Source of the DNA: Vitis vinifera
Taxonomy: Eukaryota; Streptophyta; Magnoliopsida; Vitales; Vitaceae
Assembly: GCF_030704535.1 (NCBI RefSeq)
Contig: NC_081810.1
Location: forward strand, 5,489,501 to 5,553,500
Reading direction: 5' to 3'
DNA length: 64,000 nucleotides
The stretch's first letter is position 1; the number at the start of each line of letters is the position of its first letter. Position numbers and translations under genes: made by a program. Shown here piece by piece: positions 33,163 to 45,223 of this stretch. A model generated the notes under the pieces. The model was not told the DNA's origin, searched no databases, and worked only from the letters and a program-made list of their open reading frames with translations.

Positions 33163-34276
33163 ATGGTTTTCTCATCTGTTCCACTCTATCCAGATCCTTT
33201 GAACTGGCAGCAGGTATGGTTTCTTTGAATTTTCCTTCCACTGCTTCTTCACCGAAAAGGATGATAATGAAAAAAAATATTCCTATTCCTTTGTGATCTT
33301 TTATTGAATATACCAAATATTTAGGATTTTAATTTTCTTCTTGTTTTTGGATTTTCTGTCGCAGCAACCCAATCGTCAAGAAGGAAGTGGCAATGAAAAT
33401 CCCCAGCTTCCACCACCACCACCTCAGGCCGGTAGTCTGGGCTCGATTAGACCTGGTTCGATGGCTGATCGAGCACGGGTAGCTAAGATACCACAACCAG
33501 AGACAGCACTGAAGTGTCCCAGATGCGAATCGACCAATACTAAGTTTTGCTACTTCAATAATTATAGTCTCACACAGCCCCGCCACTTCTGTAAAACATG
33601 TCGACGATACTGGACGAGAGGAGGTGCCCTTAGGAATGTTCCGGTGGGTGGAGGATGCCGTAGAAACAAGAAAAGCAAAAGCAGTAGCTCGAAGTCGCCA
33701 GCTTCTACTGAAAGGCATGCTGGTTCGAACTCGACCAGTGCAATTCCCTCTAGTGGCACCGCAGAGATAATTGGTCACTTGCCAAAACAAGCTTCTCAGT
33801 TACCCTTCATGCCCACTTTACAAAATCTTACTCAGTATGGTATTGGGAATATGAGCTTGAACTTTGGTGGAAATCTGCCACATGTAATGGCATCCAGTGG
33901 TGGTGGCCAGAATGAAATGGGTTTTCATATAGGTAGTAATTCAGTAGGTTTGTCCGCAGAAGGAGTGGAGCAGTGGCGTTTGCAACAGGTTCAGCAATTT
34001 CCTTTCTTGGGTAGCTTTGAGCCACCAACAGGTTTGTACCCATTTCAAAATGAAGATGTCAAAGCATCGTCTTCTGTAGATAGAAACGGCCATCTTCCCC
34101 ACATGGTGTCGGGCTCTGGGGTTGCCCAGCTGACTGCAGTGAAATTGCTAGAAAACCAAGGGCTAAACTTGTCAAGGCAGTTCTTGGATACTTCAGAAAA
34201 TAATCAGTATTGGGTTGGAAATGCGTGGACGGATTTCTCTGGTCTCAACTCTTCCTCCACTAGCAATCGCTTATAA
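33163..34276 (+). CDS. Dof zinc-finger transcription factor (Dof2.4/Dof5.1/OBP3-type)
   Basis: Plant-specific DNA-binding regulator recognising AAAG cores. Exons 33163-33213 and 33365-34276 give 320 aa; the 151-bp intron has GT-AG ends and the join is in phase. The N-terminus [17 protein letters not shown] is the conserved start of the Dof2.4/Dof5.1/Dof3.6 clade, which also supports the tiny first exon over the intronic ATG at 33341. The Dof domain (about residues 68-120) has CPRC, a 21-residue spacer and CKTC, then [24 protein letters not shown], which forms the basic part and nuclear signal. Serine-rich sequence follows; the remainder is low-complexity with no second domain. Clade members act in vascular, leaf-polarity or stress-linked gene control; the role of this one is unknown. 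Confidence 0.95.
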
Positions 34277-35527
34277 TTTGACATTTACTACACTTAAATC
34301 AAATATAATTGACACCAAGCTAGCTGTATGTTCCACAGAATCGCCTCAGCTTGTCGCAAGTTCCAAATCCGAGAACGTAAGATCACTTGCTGAGGAACCT
34401 ATCTCATCCTGATCAATCTACTGCCGAGCCAAGAAATGGTAGATTTTGTAGAATTTATATGTGCCCTTGCTTATTTAATTTATGTTTCTAGTCTCCTGTA
34501 TTTTATGGGCTTGTTTACAGAAGTGTGCGTGCCGGGTCTGATGGAGTTTGTTATCTGACATGATGAACTCATTACTATTAAAATTTCTCGTATGCCAACT
34601 TTTTCTTCTTCTTCTTTATGCACTAGCATTAGGAGTAGTACTGTTAGTTGCATTAAGATGAGATGCTGCAAGAATCCTTTCTGGGGATCACCCACATTTA
34701 GCAAGATTGCCAAAGAAAAAGAAATTAACCTAAACCAGTTGTGATCGACCTCTTATCGATAAATATTAATATACAAAGAACCAGTCTTGTTGAAATTGCC
34801 TTATATCAAGTAGTTCAAGCTTTAATTTGTACTGTATCATGTTTTTGATTTGTTCTTGGTGAACAGTACTATCTGCAATGTTAAGAGAAAAATGGAAGCT
34901 GCATTAGAACGTTTCTACAGTTCTACAGCACTGAACCTTTGTACTTATGTATTATTTGCCCACATATTTACACACTCATATGCTTGTTTACTTTCGACCA
35001 TGATTCTAGGAGTCTTTTGAATGGTCTTAGGAACTTAATAACTCAGAACTAGAAGTGATGTTTCATCCGCACTGCTTTCCATCAATCTCCCGATGGACAG
35101 TGACTCCAATTCCCACATTTTTCCCTATTCTTCTATATCAAGCAAAATTCAAATTCCCAGGAAACTCCTTGTCTCTCATTTTTAGGTGATTCACCAGCTG
35201 AGAGGTTAGTTCTTTTCAGTTTTCACCTGTCCAAGAAAACTGTTGATCAAGGCAGCCACGTCTGTCCTCCACCATGGAGAGAAAGAGAGTGAGGACATGG
35301 GAAGTACTTATTTGTTTTGTTGGGTCGTGAGAGTGAAAGTTGAAGTCTTGAACTATGGAAGTTATAAAAAAACAATATAAGAAAACGCCAAAAATCCCAC
35401 TCAAAACCATGCAACCCAAAGCCCACCATAGAATTCTGGAATTTCCTTTGTTTCAAAACCTTCGTCCTCACGTTGTGACAGCCTCCCAACTTCCTTGCTT
35501 GGTTTTATTTGGTTAGCCTTGCCTCCT

Positions 35528-35549
35528 CTCTCCCTTTCTCTCTCTCTCT

Positions 35550-35586
<37 letters not shown>
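35528..35586. repeat. (CT)n microsatellite
   Basis: Almost pure CT repeat with a cctccc interruption. Confidence 0.95.
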
Positions 35587-35588
<2 letters not shown>

Positions 35589-35972
35589 CATTCAAATCTT
35601 TGATACTAATAATTAGATATTGTAATCATAAACCATCTAGGGTTGGTTGTCTGAAAAGAAAGGAATCCGGATTTGCTTTTTTGCAAGGACCAAGGCTGCC
35701 TAGCAACAACGAATAAAGCAAAGTCCATGCTCGTGTCAGTGGGTCATTGGATGTAGGAAGCAAAAAACAGTTATCGTGGGATACCAAAGTTGTAGATGTA
35801 GGTGGGTAGGAAAGGCCACCAGCAAGGAAAGAAAAAAAGAAAGAAGAGAAATAAAGACGAGTGGTTCGTTGTTGTGGTACGAACAATTCCAATCAACGGA
35901 GGGCTCGGAAATCCAAGCTTTGCTTAGTCTCCATGTTCCTCTGTTGTCCACATGGATACGTCTCATATCTTG

Positions 35973-35974
<2 letters not shown>

Positions 35975-36007
<33 letters not shown>
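35975..36007. repeat. (CT)n microsatellite
   Basis: About 16 uninterrupted CT units. Confidence 0.95.
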
Positions 36008-36009
<2 letters not shown>

Positions 36010-39000
36010 ACGTTTCCTTCACAACTTGAAATCATAAAAGCAATCCAAGGCCACAAAATATCACTGAAATGTGACTGCAGAATTACGAATTATTCAGTAG
36101 AGATACGGTCATGCATTTCATATTCTGATATGTATATATCGTAACAGTATATATATATGATTATGATACTGGATTGTTTTAGTCAAAAAAGAATCTGTTC
36201 TGAGAAGTACTGGTTCAAAGAACTTATCATTTTGCTTTTTCATTCTTTTTTCTTTCCGTTTTCCAGTGAACCTCTCTGGAAACTGCTGCAATCAGATCAT
36301 CTACAACCTGCATTATTACCTTTCTTTCTTCTCTCTCTCTCTCTCTCCATAGTTTATGCGGTCACTGTGTACCAATCAATTGGAAGCATGCATCTTAAGG
36401 GCAAGTTGGCTTTCTTCCATCAGCTGCCCTGTCAATACAAATGGAACTTTTCCCCCAAGAAAATAGACTATTCAAAGCGTCAATTTTATCACTAGTGCGA
36501 AGTTTGTAGAAGCAACCTTCTTTTGCATTCACCTCACCTCCCAATTCCCATATACCAACCTATAATAGATTCAATGATTCTTCACGTAATATAAGAACAC
36601 TTGGGACCCACTTTAGCTTCGATTCAATTGATCGAGTTTGCTTTTAATTGGCAGGTGTTGGAAAAAGAAAATTGTATATCTTTAGCAAACACACTGTGGA
36701 AACTGGAAACTTTAGCATGCATGTAGGAGAAAAAAACAAAAGACAAGATGGAGCCGTTTCCTCCTGTCCATCCTGCCCATTTGACTCAGTAGAAACTCGG
36801 GTCTTCCATGGATTTGACTTTGTACTCATTGGGTTTGAATTATTTCATTTTTGTATCATTCTCCTGGATCTATCAACCTGAGTTGAATTAATACGTCAAT
36901 TTAATGCATTTTTGGAACATTATTTTTTTGCCTTAAGAGACCAGTTTGGAATGGAGGGATTTGAATAAATGAATTGAAATCTTACAATCTAGTGTTTGGA
37001 GTGGACTGAAATTTTCGTAAAGGAAAAAGGAAAAAGATTTTGCAGGTTGTTATGGGATAATTTTAGAACTTTTCATTTGTTTTAAAAAATGGTGGAAGTT
37101 TATGAAATTTATTTTTATTAAAGCATTTACTAAGTTACAATTTTATTTATTTATCCTCTACTCTACAACTTGTTTTCGTGTTCTTTTCTTTTTCACTTTT
37201 TAATTATCTCTATTTCTTCTATTGATCATCATCTAATTATTATTTTTTTTTTAAATTTGCTATAATATTGAGAATTAGGTCGTTCGTAAGCTTTTTACGA
37301 ATTGACTATAAGTACATTTAACAATTATTCTAAAAGTGTTTGTACTCCTCTTAATATTTGAAAAATAAAAATTTTCACATGTTAAAAAATGATTTTCTAA
37401 AATCACCATCAAATATACTCGATATGATAATAGCATTCAAAAATTTAAAAAAAAAAATATATATATATATTTAATAGTAATTTTTTTTATTTGAGTGAAT
37501 TAAGAACTTTAAATGAATTCTATCTGTCTACCTTGTTTTTCTTAAATTAATTTATTAGTTCTACAATTTTGAGTCATTTATATTTACTATTAAAGTATGA
37601 TTAAAATAATTCTCTTGTGACACTGAACAAAAAAGAGTATTATTTTTATTTTAATTTCCTTTTATATCAAACACAATGACTATGTTTGATTCTTGAAAGT
37701 AATAAGAAAATAAAAGAAATGCTAAATGATTTTCTCATGGTTTTATTATAAAAATGTGAAATAAAATTAAATATAATTAAAATTATTAACAAATTTGTAT
37801 GTTTTTAAATGATTTAATCTACATAAAAAAAGTTAAATCCATGAAAAGAGTTTAAAATAATTTATTTTTTTTTATTTTGATTCACTTTTTTTTTCTTTTG
37901 TAATTTTTTTTCCACATATTTTCCTTCAAACTGTCCTGAAACAAACATAGTCATTTAAGGTAAAAAAAAAATAAAATTCAATTCCCTGTGGTATTTAAAA
38001 AAAAAAAATTGAGAGAAAGATCAGTTTAGAGGACCTAAACTCCTAAGGCGGGCCATTGACAAGCCACTTGGCATGTGAAAGTGAGGTGGGTACATTTGAT
38101 AAAAGTGTAGTGCAAAGGTGTGGCTCCACAAGTCTCAAATATTCATTCCAATTATTATTCTAAGTAACATGTAATAGAACTTAAGCTAATCCTTAATTAT
38201 TAATCTCCTCAAATTTCTTTGCCTTAAAATTCTACATGGGTAACTATAATCTTAAGTGATGAAACATGTGTTGTCTTTCTTTTAGCCGGCCTAATAACGA
38301 ACAATCCCAACGACCCTAGATAATCATAGACCTAGTCTCACAAGACTCAAATAGCATCTAGTATTGATTCCAATTGTTGTTTTAAGGCCTAATTCCACAG
38401 CACTCAAATATATAAAATATAAAAATAATAATTTTAACCAGAATGATACGGATAAGGATAAAATATTTACGAGATTTTGGTATAAATACTTGGGTTCTCT
38501 TAAGAAAAACATCGTACCTGGATCATCTTACTTTACTAATGCTACTAAGATTCCTTAACTAAAAGATGCTGACTCGTTTATAAACCCCACGCTTTGACAA
38601 ATCTGATTCATGATCCACGTAAGACAAGATATTATAAAATAGCAAAAGCTATGGACACTGGCCATCATTTTAGCAAAATAAAAATGTTTATACACCATGT
38701 CTCTTCGACAAACAGTTGCACAGCCCAGCCTAACCGTATGGTAATGGCACCTGTCAGGCTGAACCATAGTGCCCCTGCATCGATGGAGATGGGTCCCATC
38801 CCATGACTCCCCCAAAATGCCCTTAGGGTTTCCCCCAAGCCGCAAAAGCCTCCACTCAGAAGAAAGCAACAGTCTAGGCCCCCCCAAAAAACAAAATGTA
38901 CGGCCCAGAATAATAGGTTAATTACTAATTCCATTTTTTCTAACCGGATTACAAACAAATGCTTAACTTTGACTTTGCCCAGAATTCAACATAAGTTGTG

Positions 39001-39375
39001 TCAGTTTACTTGCAGAATTATAACATTTCAATTTCTGGCATTTCCATTTCTTTGAATGTAGTTTTCTCGCTGTCGATAGTTACATTAGCAAACTTCAATA
39101 TGAAGCACTTTGATCTGGATACAGAAAACATCTCCTTCAATAAAAACTGAGGATGATTACAGGCGTACATGTTGTGATGGCACATCTCACACTCGTCAGA
39201 TCATATTTCAGTCCTTTTCCTTCTCTTTTTTGGATCATGATGACTCTTTTTAAATCATCAAAGCCTCAACCCCACACAAACCAAATGAATAACTTTAACA
39301 GGTGGGGCAGGTGATCTTCCACCTCCCCTTCTAATTAAGCAAAGCCGCCTCAACCCAATACGACACAAGAAAACC

Positions 39376-42300
39376 TCAGCCATCAACAGCATTCATTAGC
39401 GTGGACAGCTGTGTGTGCGGGCTCTCTGTGTGGGTGTGGGTATGTGCCTGGGGCTGGGCCTGAGCCTGAGCCTGAGCCTGAGCTTGAGCCTGAGCTTGCA
39501 CCAGAGCCTGCTGTTGCTGCTGCTGTTCAATAAACCTGCCCATGCGCTCAAGCAACTGTGCAGCCTTTCGCTTGCCCCTATCGGTGCCATTTTGAGCCAG
39601 ATCCACCAATGGACCCATCACTCCAAGCTCCTGAGCTTCCGCTAGATGATGTTGGTCACCAGCACAAAGATGCACCAAAACTGCAGCTGCATTTTCTCTG
39701 TTCCTGGGGGACCCGTTGCCAATAACCTCCACCAAAACTGGCACTGCCTCGGAGGATCCAATGGCTGCCTTCCCTTCAGGATGGCTGGCTAAGATTGCAA
39801 GTATAGCCAGTGCCTCATCCACCATTCCACCTCCAGGTTCTGTCAGCAGCCGCATCAGTGTGGGCACTACTCCAGCTCTCACTGCCTTTCCCTTGTTCCC
39901 TTGGTAAATACACAAGTTGAACAGTGCGGTTGCAGCATCCTTCTTCCCCCTCTGGGTACCTTCACTTAACAATGTCACCAGTGGTGGGATTGCCCCTGAA
40001 GCACCAATTGTAACCTTATTCTCATCCACCACCGAAAGGCTAAAGAGGGTAGCTGCAGCATTTTCCCGTGCTTCCATGCTCCCCCTCTTGAGCACATAAA
40101 CTATACCAGGTACAGCTCCAGAGTTAATAATGCTTGATTTGTTATCTTCACATATGGAAAGGTTAAGAAGCGCTGTGACAGCATGCTCTTGGGTGCGGGA
40201 ATCAGGTGTTGCAAGGAGGTTGACCAGGAGAGGGATGGCCCCCGCTTCGGCAATGGCCACTCGATTATCTGCATTGCGCTTAGCAAGAAGGCGGATCTCA
40301 CCTGCTGCATTTCGCTGGTCTTCAGGGCTGCCAGATCGAAGCTTGTTGAGAAGAATTTCTATGTTGGTGCGCTCAGCTGGTGAGCAGGAAGATGCAGTTT
40401 TACTGGGCCGAGAACTGCTGGGTCTTTTTGGTGGCTCGATCCCATTAGACTCGCACCACTGTGCTATGAGGCTACGCAAGACATAGTTTGGTGTGAGGGC
40501 CTGGCTAGAGAGGGTCTGTTGTGTCTTTGGACATGTGCCATGTCCTGCTTCCAGCCATTTCTCGATGCAGGAACGTTCATAGGTCTACAACAGAGAAACA
40601 TAGAAACCGCTAAAGAATAGTAATCCAAGGATGTGATATAAGCAAATCTCCAGATTGCTCATTCATGGGAGATGCATCTAGGTGACTCAAAACATTAACA
40701 ATTTAAAAGGTTCTTATAATAAATCTTATGGTCAGAATATCAACTCTCGTTAGATGATTATAAATATCTGAACCATGAATCCATTTCTTCCAGTCTCTTT
40801 CCAAATTTCTGATTCTTCCAAGCAACTAAAAAAATGAAGGAATCAAGAAAGCGAGAGTCAACTTCTATCCTAAGAATTTCGTGAAGGTGTTTGGTTTCTG
40901 ATGCCACCAATGAAAATTAGAAACAAAAAAGAAACAAAAGCCCAACTCAGTTCGGCTATCAAAGAGCAAGGAATTAAAATGCATATACCTGCCCTGTTGA
41001 AACAATGACAGGATCGTTCATTAGCTCCAGGGATATCGGACAACGAAAATCATCTGGAATAACTGGGGACTTGTGATTCCCATCGGTAGATATTTGCCCG
41101 CTGCAACTTGAAGGAAGGGACTTTCCATGTGTAGCAGTCAAGTCTGGATTTTCAGTCTGCACAAAATCCTTAATTTTCTTCAATAGCATTGACATCTTCT
41201 CGATGCTCTCTCCAGGATCTGCACTGCTGGCAGTGACCATTTCATGCAGAGCCAGTGATTCTTGTGTGAGATCATCTATTTGCATTAATTGCAACTTCTC
41301 AGCCAACCTCCTTAAGACAGCTGGGTCTGTAGCTGCATCAGTGCTCTTGTTATAAAGGGACACAAGATCCTCATACAGCTCAGCATCAGTTGCATCAGCC
41401 CTTCCTTTGGCTCTTCTGAACTGAGAGAGAACTAGCTCAACCTGGATACAGAAAAAGCCGAAGGGAAAACAATAAACACAAAAATAGTACAAGAAATAAA
41501 CCTTGGTGACTCCTCTGCTTTTGGGCCCTCCTCAAATCATTACCAACATAATAAGTGGGAAATGAGCATAATTTTCATGGACCATCTACATTTTATTATA
41601 AAATGTAACAAATCTTAGGATCTTTATGTTATTTCCAACTAAAAAGCTGTCTGGTCTGAGAAAATCAGGGTTCTCTATTAATCAAGTCAAAGTTTCATGC
41701 CAAAAAAAAAAAAAAAAGAGGTGAATCTTGTAGGAACTCCCTACAACCATCCATCCAAATAAAGACAATACTAACATTCCCAAAAAAGGAAAAAAAAGAA
41801 GTGAATCTCTACCTGTTCCTTAACTTCGTCTGTTATGTCAAGTTTTTCAAATGAGATTCCGCTCAAAGCTTGTTCCAGATTAGCAGTCACTTCGTGGAAT
41901 TTGGAGACAACTTGCTCTCTTTCTAGGACCTGCAAGCAAAATGAAAAAGATTGATTTAATAAATAAATAAAAAAGGAAAAAGGAAACAAAAAAAATTAAG
42001 GAACAAAATTAGCTGTACAGCTTTGAGTATCCCAAGCAACAAGGGAACAGAGGCTTGGGTATGAGAGTAGCCACTAAAAATACCTTTGGATCTGGACCAT
42101 CTTCTGCACATACATCTACTTATGTCTCTCAAGTACACTTCTGCACATACATCTACTTATGTCTCTTAAGTACACCTTCAGCACATACATCTACTAATAT
42201 TTCTCAAGTATAAAATATAAAACAAAATAAGACGAATAATCCTGGTTCAGTGGTTTATTTTTGGGATTTTTATTTTCATTAAACATGCAGGCACAATGGA

Positions 42301-45082
42301 ATTGCAATTTCAACTTTATGGGAAGAAGAAGCGGAAAAGTACTATCTCAATTCACCATTTAAAGGTTGAGGTGGACACCCAGTTCAAAAGGTCTGCTACC
42401 TTACACTCAAATGTTATCATTCTTTTACCCTTTTTTCAATAGTGGCAGAACAGATTTAAGCTTAGAAATCTACCAATTTCTAAACTTATATTTCTTGCTT
42501 TTTTGTGGCATCCACCCCCACCCCCCAACAAACATATGAAACACTAGATGCAGGGGAGCGGTGATTGGTTGTGTTTATTTGGTGGTTAAGCTGTTATTTC
42601 AGCCACTCCTGTATTTCCCCCTCTTATCATGTCAACAACACTCCTAACTACAAACAAAACATTCATCTTGGAAACTCCCCATATGCTTTGTGCCAGTTCT
42701 TCAACTGATAATAAGCAAGGATCCATACCATTCTGAGTGGAATTGTTTGTAATATGGAGAAGTTAACAAGCTGGTTGGACAAGCAGGAAAGAAGATAATA
42801 AGGAATAGAAGAACCTTATGACAAGTTGCATATTCAGAGACTTTAAGTCATTATTCTTGGATCTCTCCTTTTCCTTTGTTGGGGTCTTCTTATTGGACTT
42901 ATTGGACCTCTTAGATTGTTGTTGCTTAGGTTGAATCTTTTCTTGCATTTGTATACTTTGTATTTACTGGGATTTACCTTTCTTTTTCCATAGTAAATTT
43001 GACTTTCAAAAAGAGAAAACAAGAAAGATATCATTCTCTTCACTCCTTTCCTTCCTTTATAGGTTAATACACCCCTTACCTCAATGACATACCATATTAG
43101 ACATTAGACTCTCCATGTCTGAAAACCACTGCCCTTGGCTTGGTCCTTTTGTATCAGATTAAGAAGTGGCAATATAGGAAGAAAATGCAGCAAAATCACT
43201 GCATATTTATTGTGCAATGACCTGGACGATCTAAACAACCAATCAGCAGCTGTACACATAAATGAAAACCAAATTTATCACGTACTCTTCACTAGTTGCG
43301 AAGTAATAAAAAATACCCCTAATATTAAAATTTATCCTCAAATGAATTGCAAAATTTTCCAAATGCTTCAAAATCATAGTGATGCAACAATAATTCTTTT
43401 CCATTTCTTAAAATGTATCACTTTTCTCTCTCAAACTCATTCTAGGATTTTCTTCAAGTTCACCTAATAGTTTCAAATGATTCCTTTTCCATGACTATGC
43501 ATGACAGTAATGTAAATGTTTTTAAGGCCAATAATTTCGGTAATAGAAGAGAAAAATAACTCAATCATCGATTAAACATATGCCCATTACTTGGGAAGTT
43601 CTTTTGCAAAACTGATGCAAAAGAAGTGGTTCCATTGTCTGTAAAATTAAAGAGGGGTGCTTTTCTTAATTGCTGAAGATAGACCCAAGCAACCCAATGG
43701 TATTCTAATTTTTAATAATAATAATCTTCATGTTCTAATTTTTAAAAAACACAAAGACGGCATAAACCACAAACATGGTGGCAGATCATGCTCAAGAAGT
43801 TCCAACAGACACAAAATTAAGTCGTGTGTCTAATTTAGAGGAGTTCACAAGGGTATAAAACATAATAACAGACAAAATCATACCAATTAATATAATTGGG
43901 CCTTATGGTGCAATCAAGAAAAGGCCTAATGAGGACAAAAAAAAAAAAAAGAAGGAATAAACAGATACATATTAAAGAATGACTGGAATATATAATCCAT
44001 ACATGAAAGTGATACTCATGAATCAAAAGACAAAAGACATTGCATCTATATGAATGAAAACAAATCAATCCAGATGGTGATGACCATATCAGAAACTATT
44101 GCACTTCAAAACTGTAGCGAGCTAATAAAAAATTACCAGATGGACAAAAGAACCAGAAGATCTTATCTTAGTGATAAAAGAACTGGTAAAACAAATGAGC
44201 AAATACATATATGAATCAACTTTCGGATGGCTTCCAATAGGTGATGGCATTTTATGACTTTCTTTTACCTATTCCCTAGAAATTTTACTCAGCTCGTGAT
44301 ACACGGGCAATTACCCATGCCAAGCAGAGGCTTCTATTCTCCGTTCAATTAAAATGAACATAATTGTTGCTAAATACTCCGCACTGAAGACATCCCAGTA
44401 GGAGAAAGGAACTAAAACCACCTCACCTACATTCTAAAGCCCTATTCCTGATAGAGGGAAAAACAAAATAACAACTGATAACATTTTCAAACCAATACGA
44501 CACTAACCCTGCTGGTCGAGAAAATATGGGAAAACAAGCGCAAATGAATCTCAAACTTTACATTATTCAGTCATCTGGACCTAATACATCCGCTTGAGTT
44601 AGTGAAATTGAGCTTCTCTTTTGTTGACATCCAAACGCCCCAAAAAATCACAATATTAAAAAAATTTCCTTTCCTTTCCTCCATTTTCTGGGAAACCAAA
44701 CAGAATATCACAAGAAAATATAAACGACAGCAACCACATAATTCAATCAACTAAATTCAAACAAGCCAAATAAGAAAACACACAAAAAAAAATTCTAAGG
44801 GAATGTACGCACCATGAAAATCTTGCTCCCTTCACTACCAAATCTGAGCAACTCTTTAGCTGACTCCAGAGCCTCCTTCAACGAGACTAGGGCTTTCAAC
44901 GACTCCTCTGGAATCGGCTCTTTACTGTCCCGAATCTCTTCAAACATTGGAATCAACAGCTTCAACCTTCTTGCCAGATTACAATACTCTTTCCTGACCG
45001 TACATCTGTAATCTGAGATTGACGATATCTTACTAACTGTATCGATCAGCTCCTGTACTGGAGCTCCTTTTGCTTCTTCCAT
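39376..45082 (-). CDS. PUB13: U-box/ARM-repeat E3 ubiquitin ligase, PUB13-like
   Basis: E3 ligase that transfers ubiquitin from E2 enzymes. Family members (Arabidopsis PUB13, rice SPL11) restrain immune receptors, cell death and flowering. Exons 45082-44813, 41929-41813, 41441-40989 and 40584-39376 give 682 aa (Arabidopsis PUB13 is about 660). All introns are GT-AG and all joins are phase 0. Order: U-box N-terminal domain (residues 1 to about 230; [20 protein letters not shown], then [12 protein letters not shown]); U-box (about 256-330; [20 protein letters not shown], split by the last intron after STGQ, then [20 protein letters not shown]); ARM repeats (about 365-640; [20 protein letters not shown]). 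The C-terminus has polyglutamine and then a (QA)n run that most homologues lack. Start chosen at the first [14 protein letters not shown] small upstream frame lies at 45173-45223. The first intron is 2.9 kb. Confidence 0.95.
42101..42211. repeat. 37-38 bp minisatellite in PUB13 intron 1
   Basis: Three units starting at 42101, 42138 and 42176 share cttctgcacatacatctact, then tatgtctctcaagtac, with a few changes. Confidence 0.9.
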
Positions 45083-45172
45083 GGCTTCAGATGAGAGATC
45101 TAACTGCACTCACCCCAACCGTACCGAACCGCCCACAGCAATCGATATACAAGATTCGTAGAGCACTGGAGT

Positions 45173-45223
45173 TCAGCTATATTGCCGACGGTGACCGGAA
45201 TGGTAGGCCGGAGTCGTCGCCAT
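45173..45223 (-). other. upstream ORF in the PUB13-like 5' region
   Basis: ATG at 45223 to TGA at 45173 gives 16 aa (MATTPAYHSGHRRQYS), ending about 90 nt before the main start. It matters only if the transcript starts upstream of it, which the sequence does not show. Confidence 0.35.

Larger units (their letters stand above)
34277..39375. other. intergenic region between Dof and PUB13-like genes
   Basis: Contains the Dof 3' UTR, two CT microsatellites (35528-35586 and 35975-36007) and long AT-rich DNA. The open frames over the microsatellites are Ser/Leu or Arg/Glu runs from the repeat. Those at 38555-38958 are not recognised. No gene is called. Confidence 0.5.

Noticed and set aside
33329-33790. 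153-aa open frame on the minus strand over the Dof gene
   Set aside because: Shadow of the Dof coding sequence in another frame; no recognisable domain.
33341-34276. 311-aa Dof frame starting with the ATG at 33341
   Set aside because: That ATG is inside the intron. The clade-typical N-terminus [11 protein letters not shown] is in the separate exon at 33163-33213, and the splice sites are good.
35401-36144. Arg/Glu-rich and Ser/Leu-rich open frames
   Set aside because: Produced by the CT microsatellites, not by genes.
38555-38958. overlapping 97-110 aa open frames on the minus strand
   Set aside because: No family features and no splice or promoter context. Composition is that of intergenic DNA.
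34277-39375. microRNA hairpins
   Set aside because: I looked for the mature sequences of common conserved plant microRNAs here and in other gene-free stretches and saw none. A folding scan was not possible.
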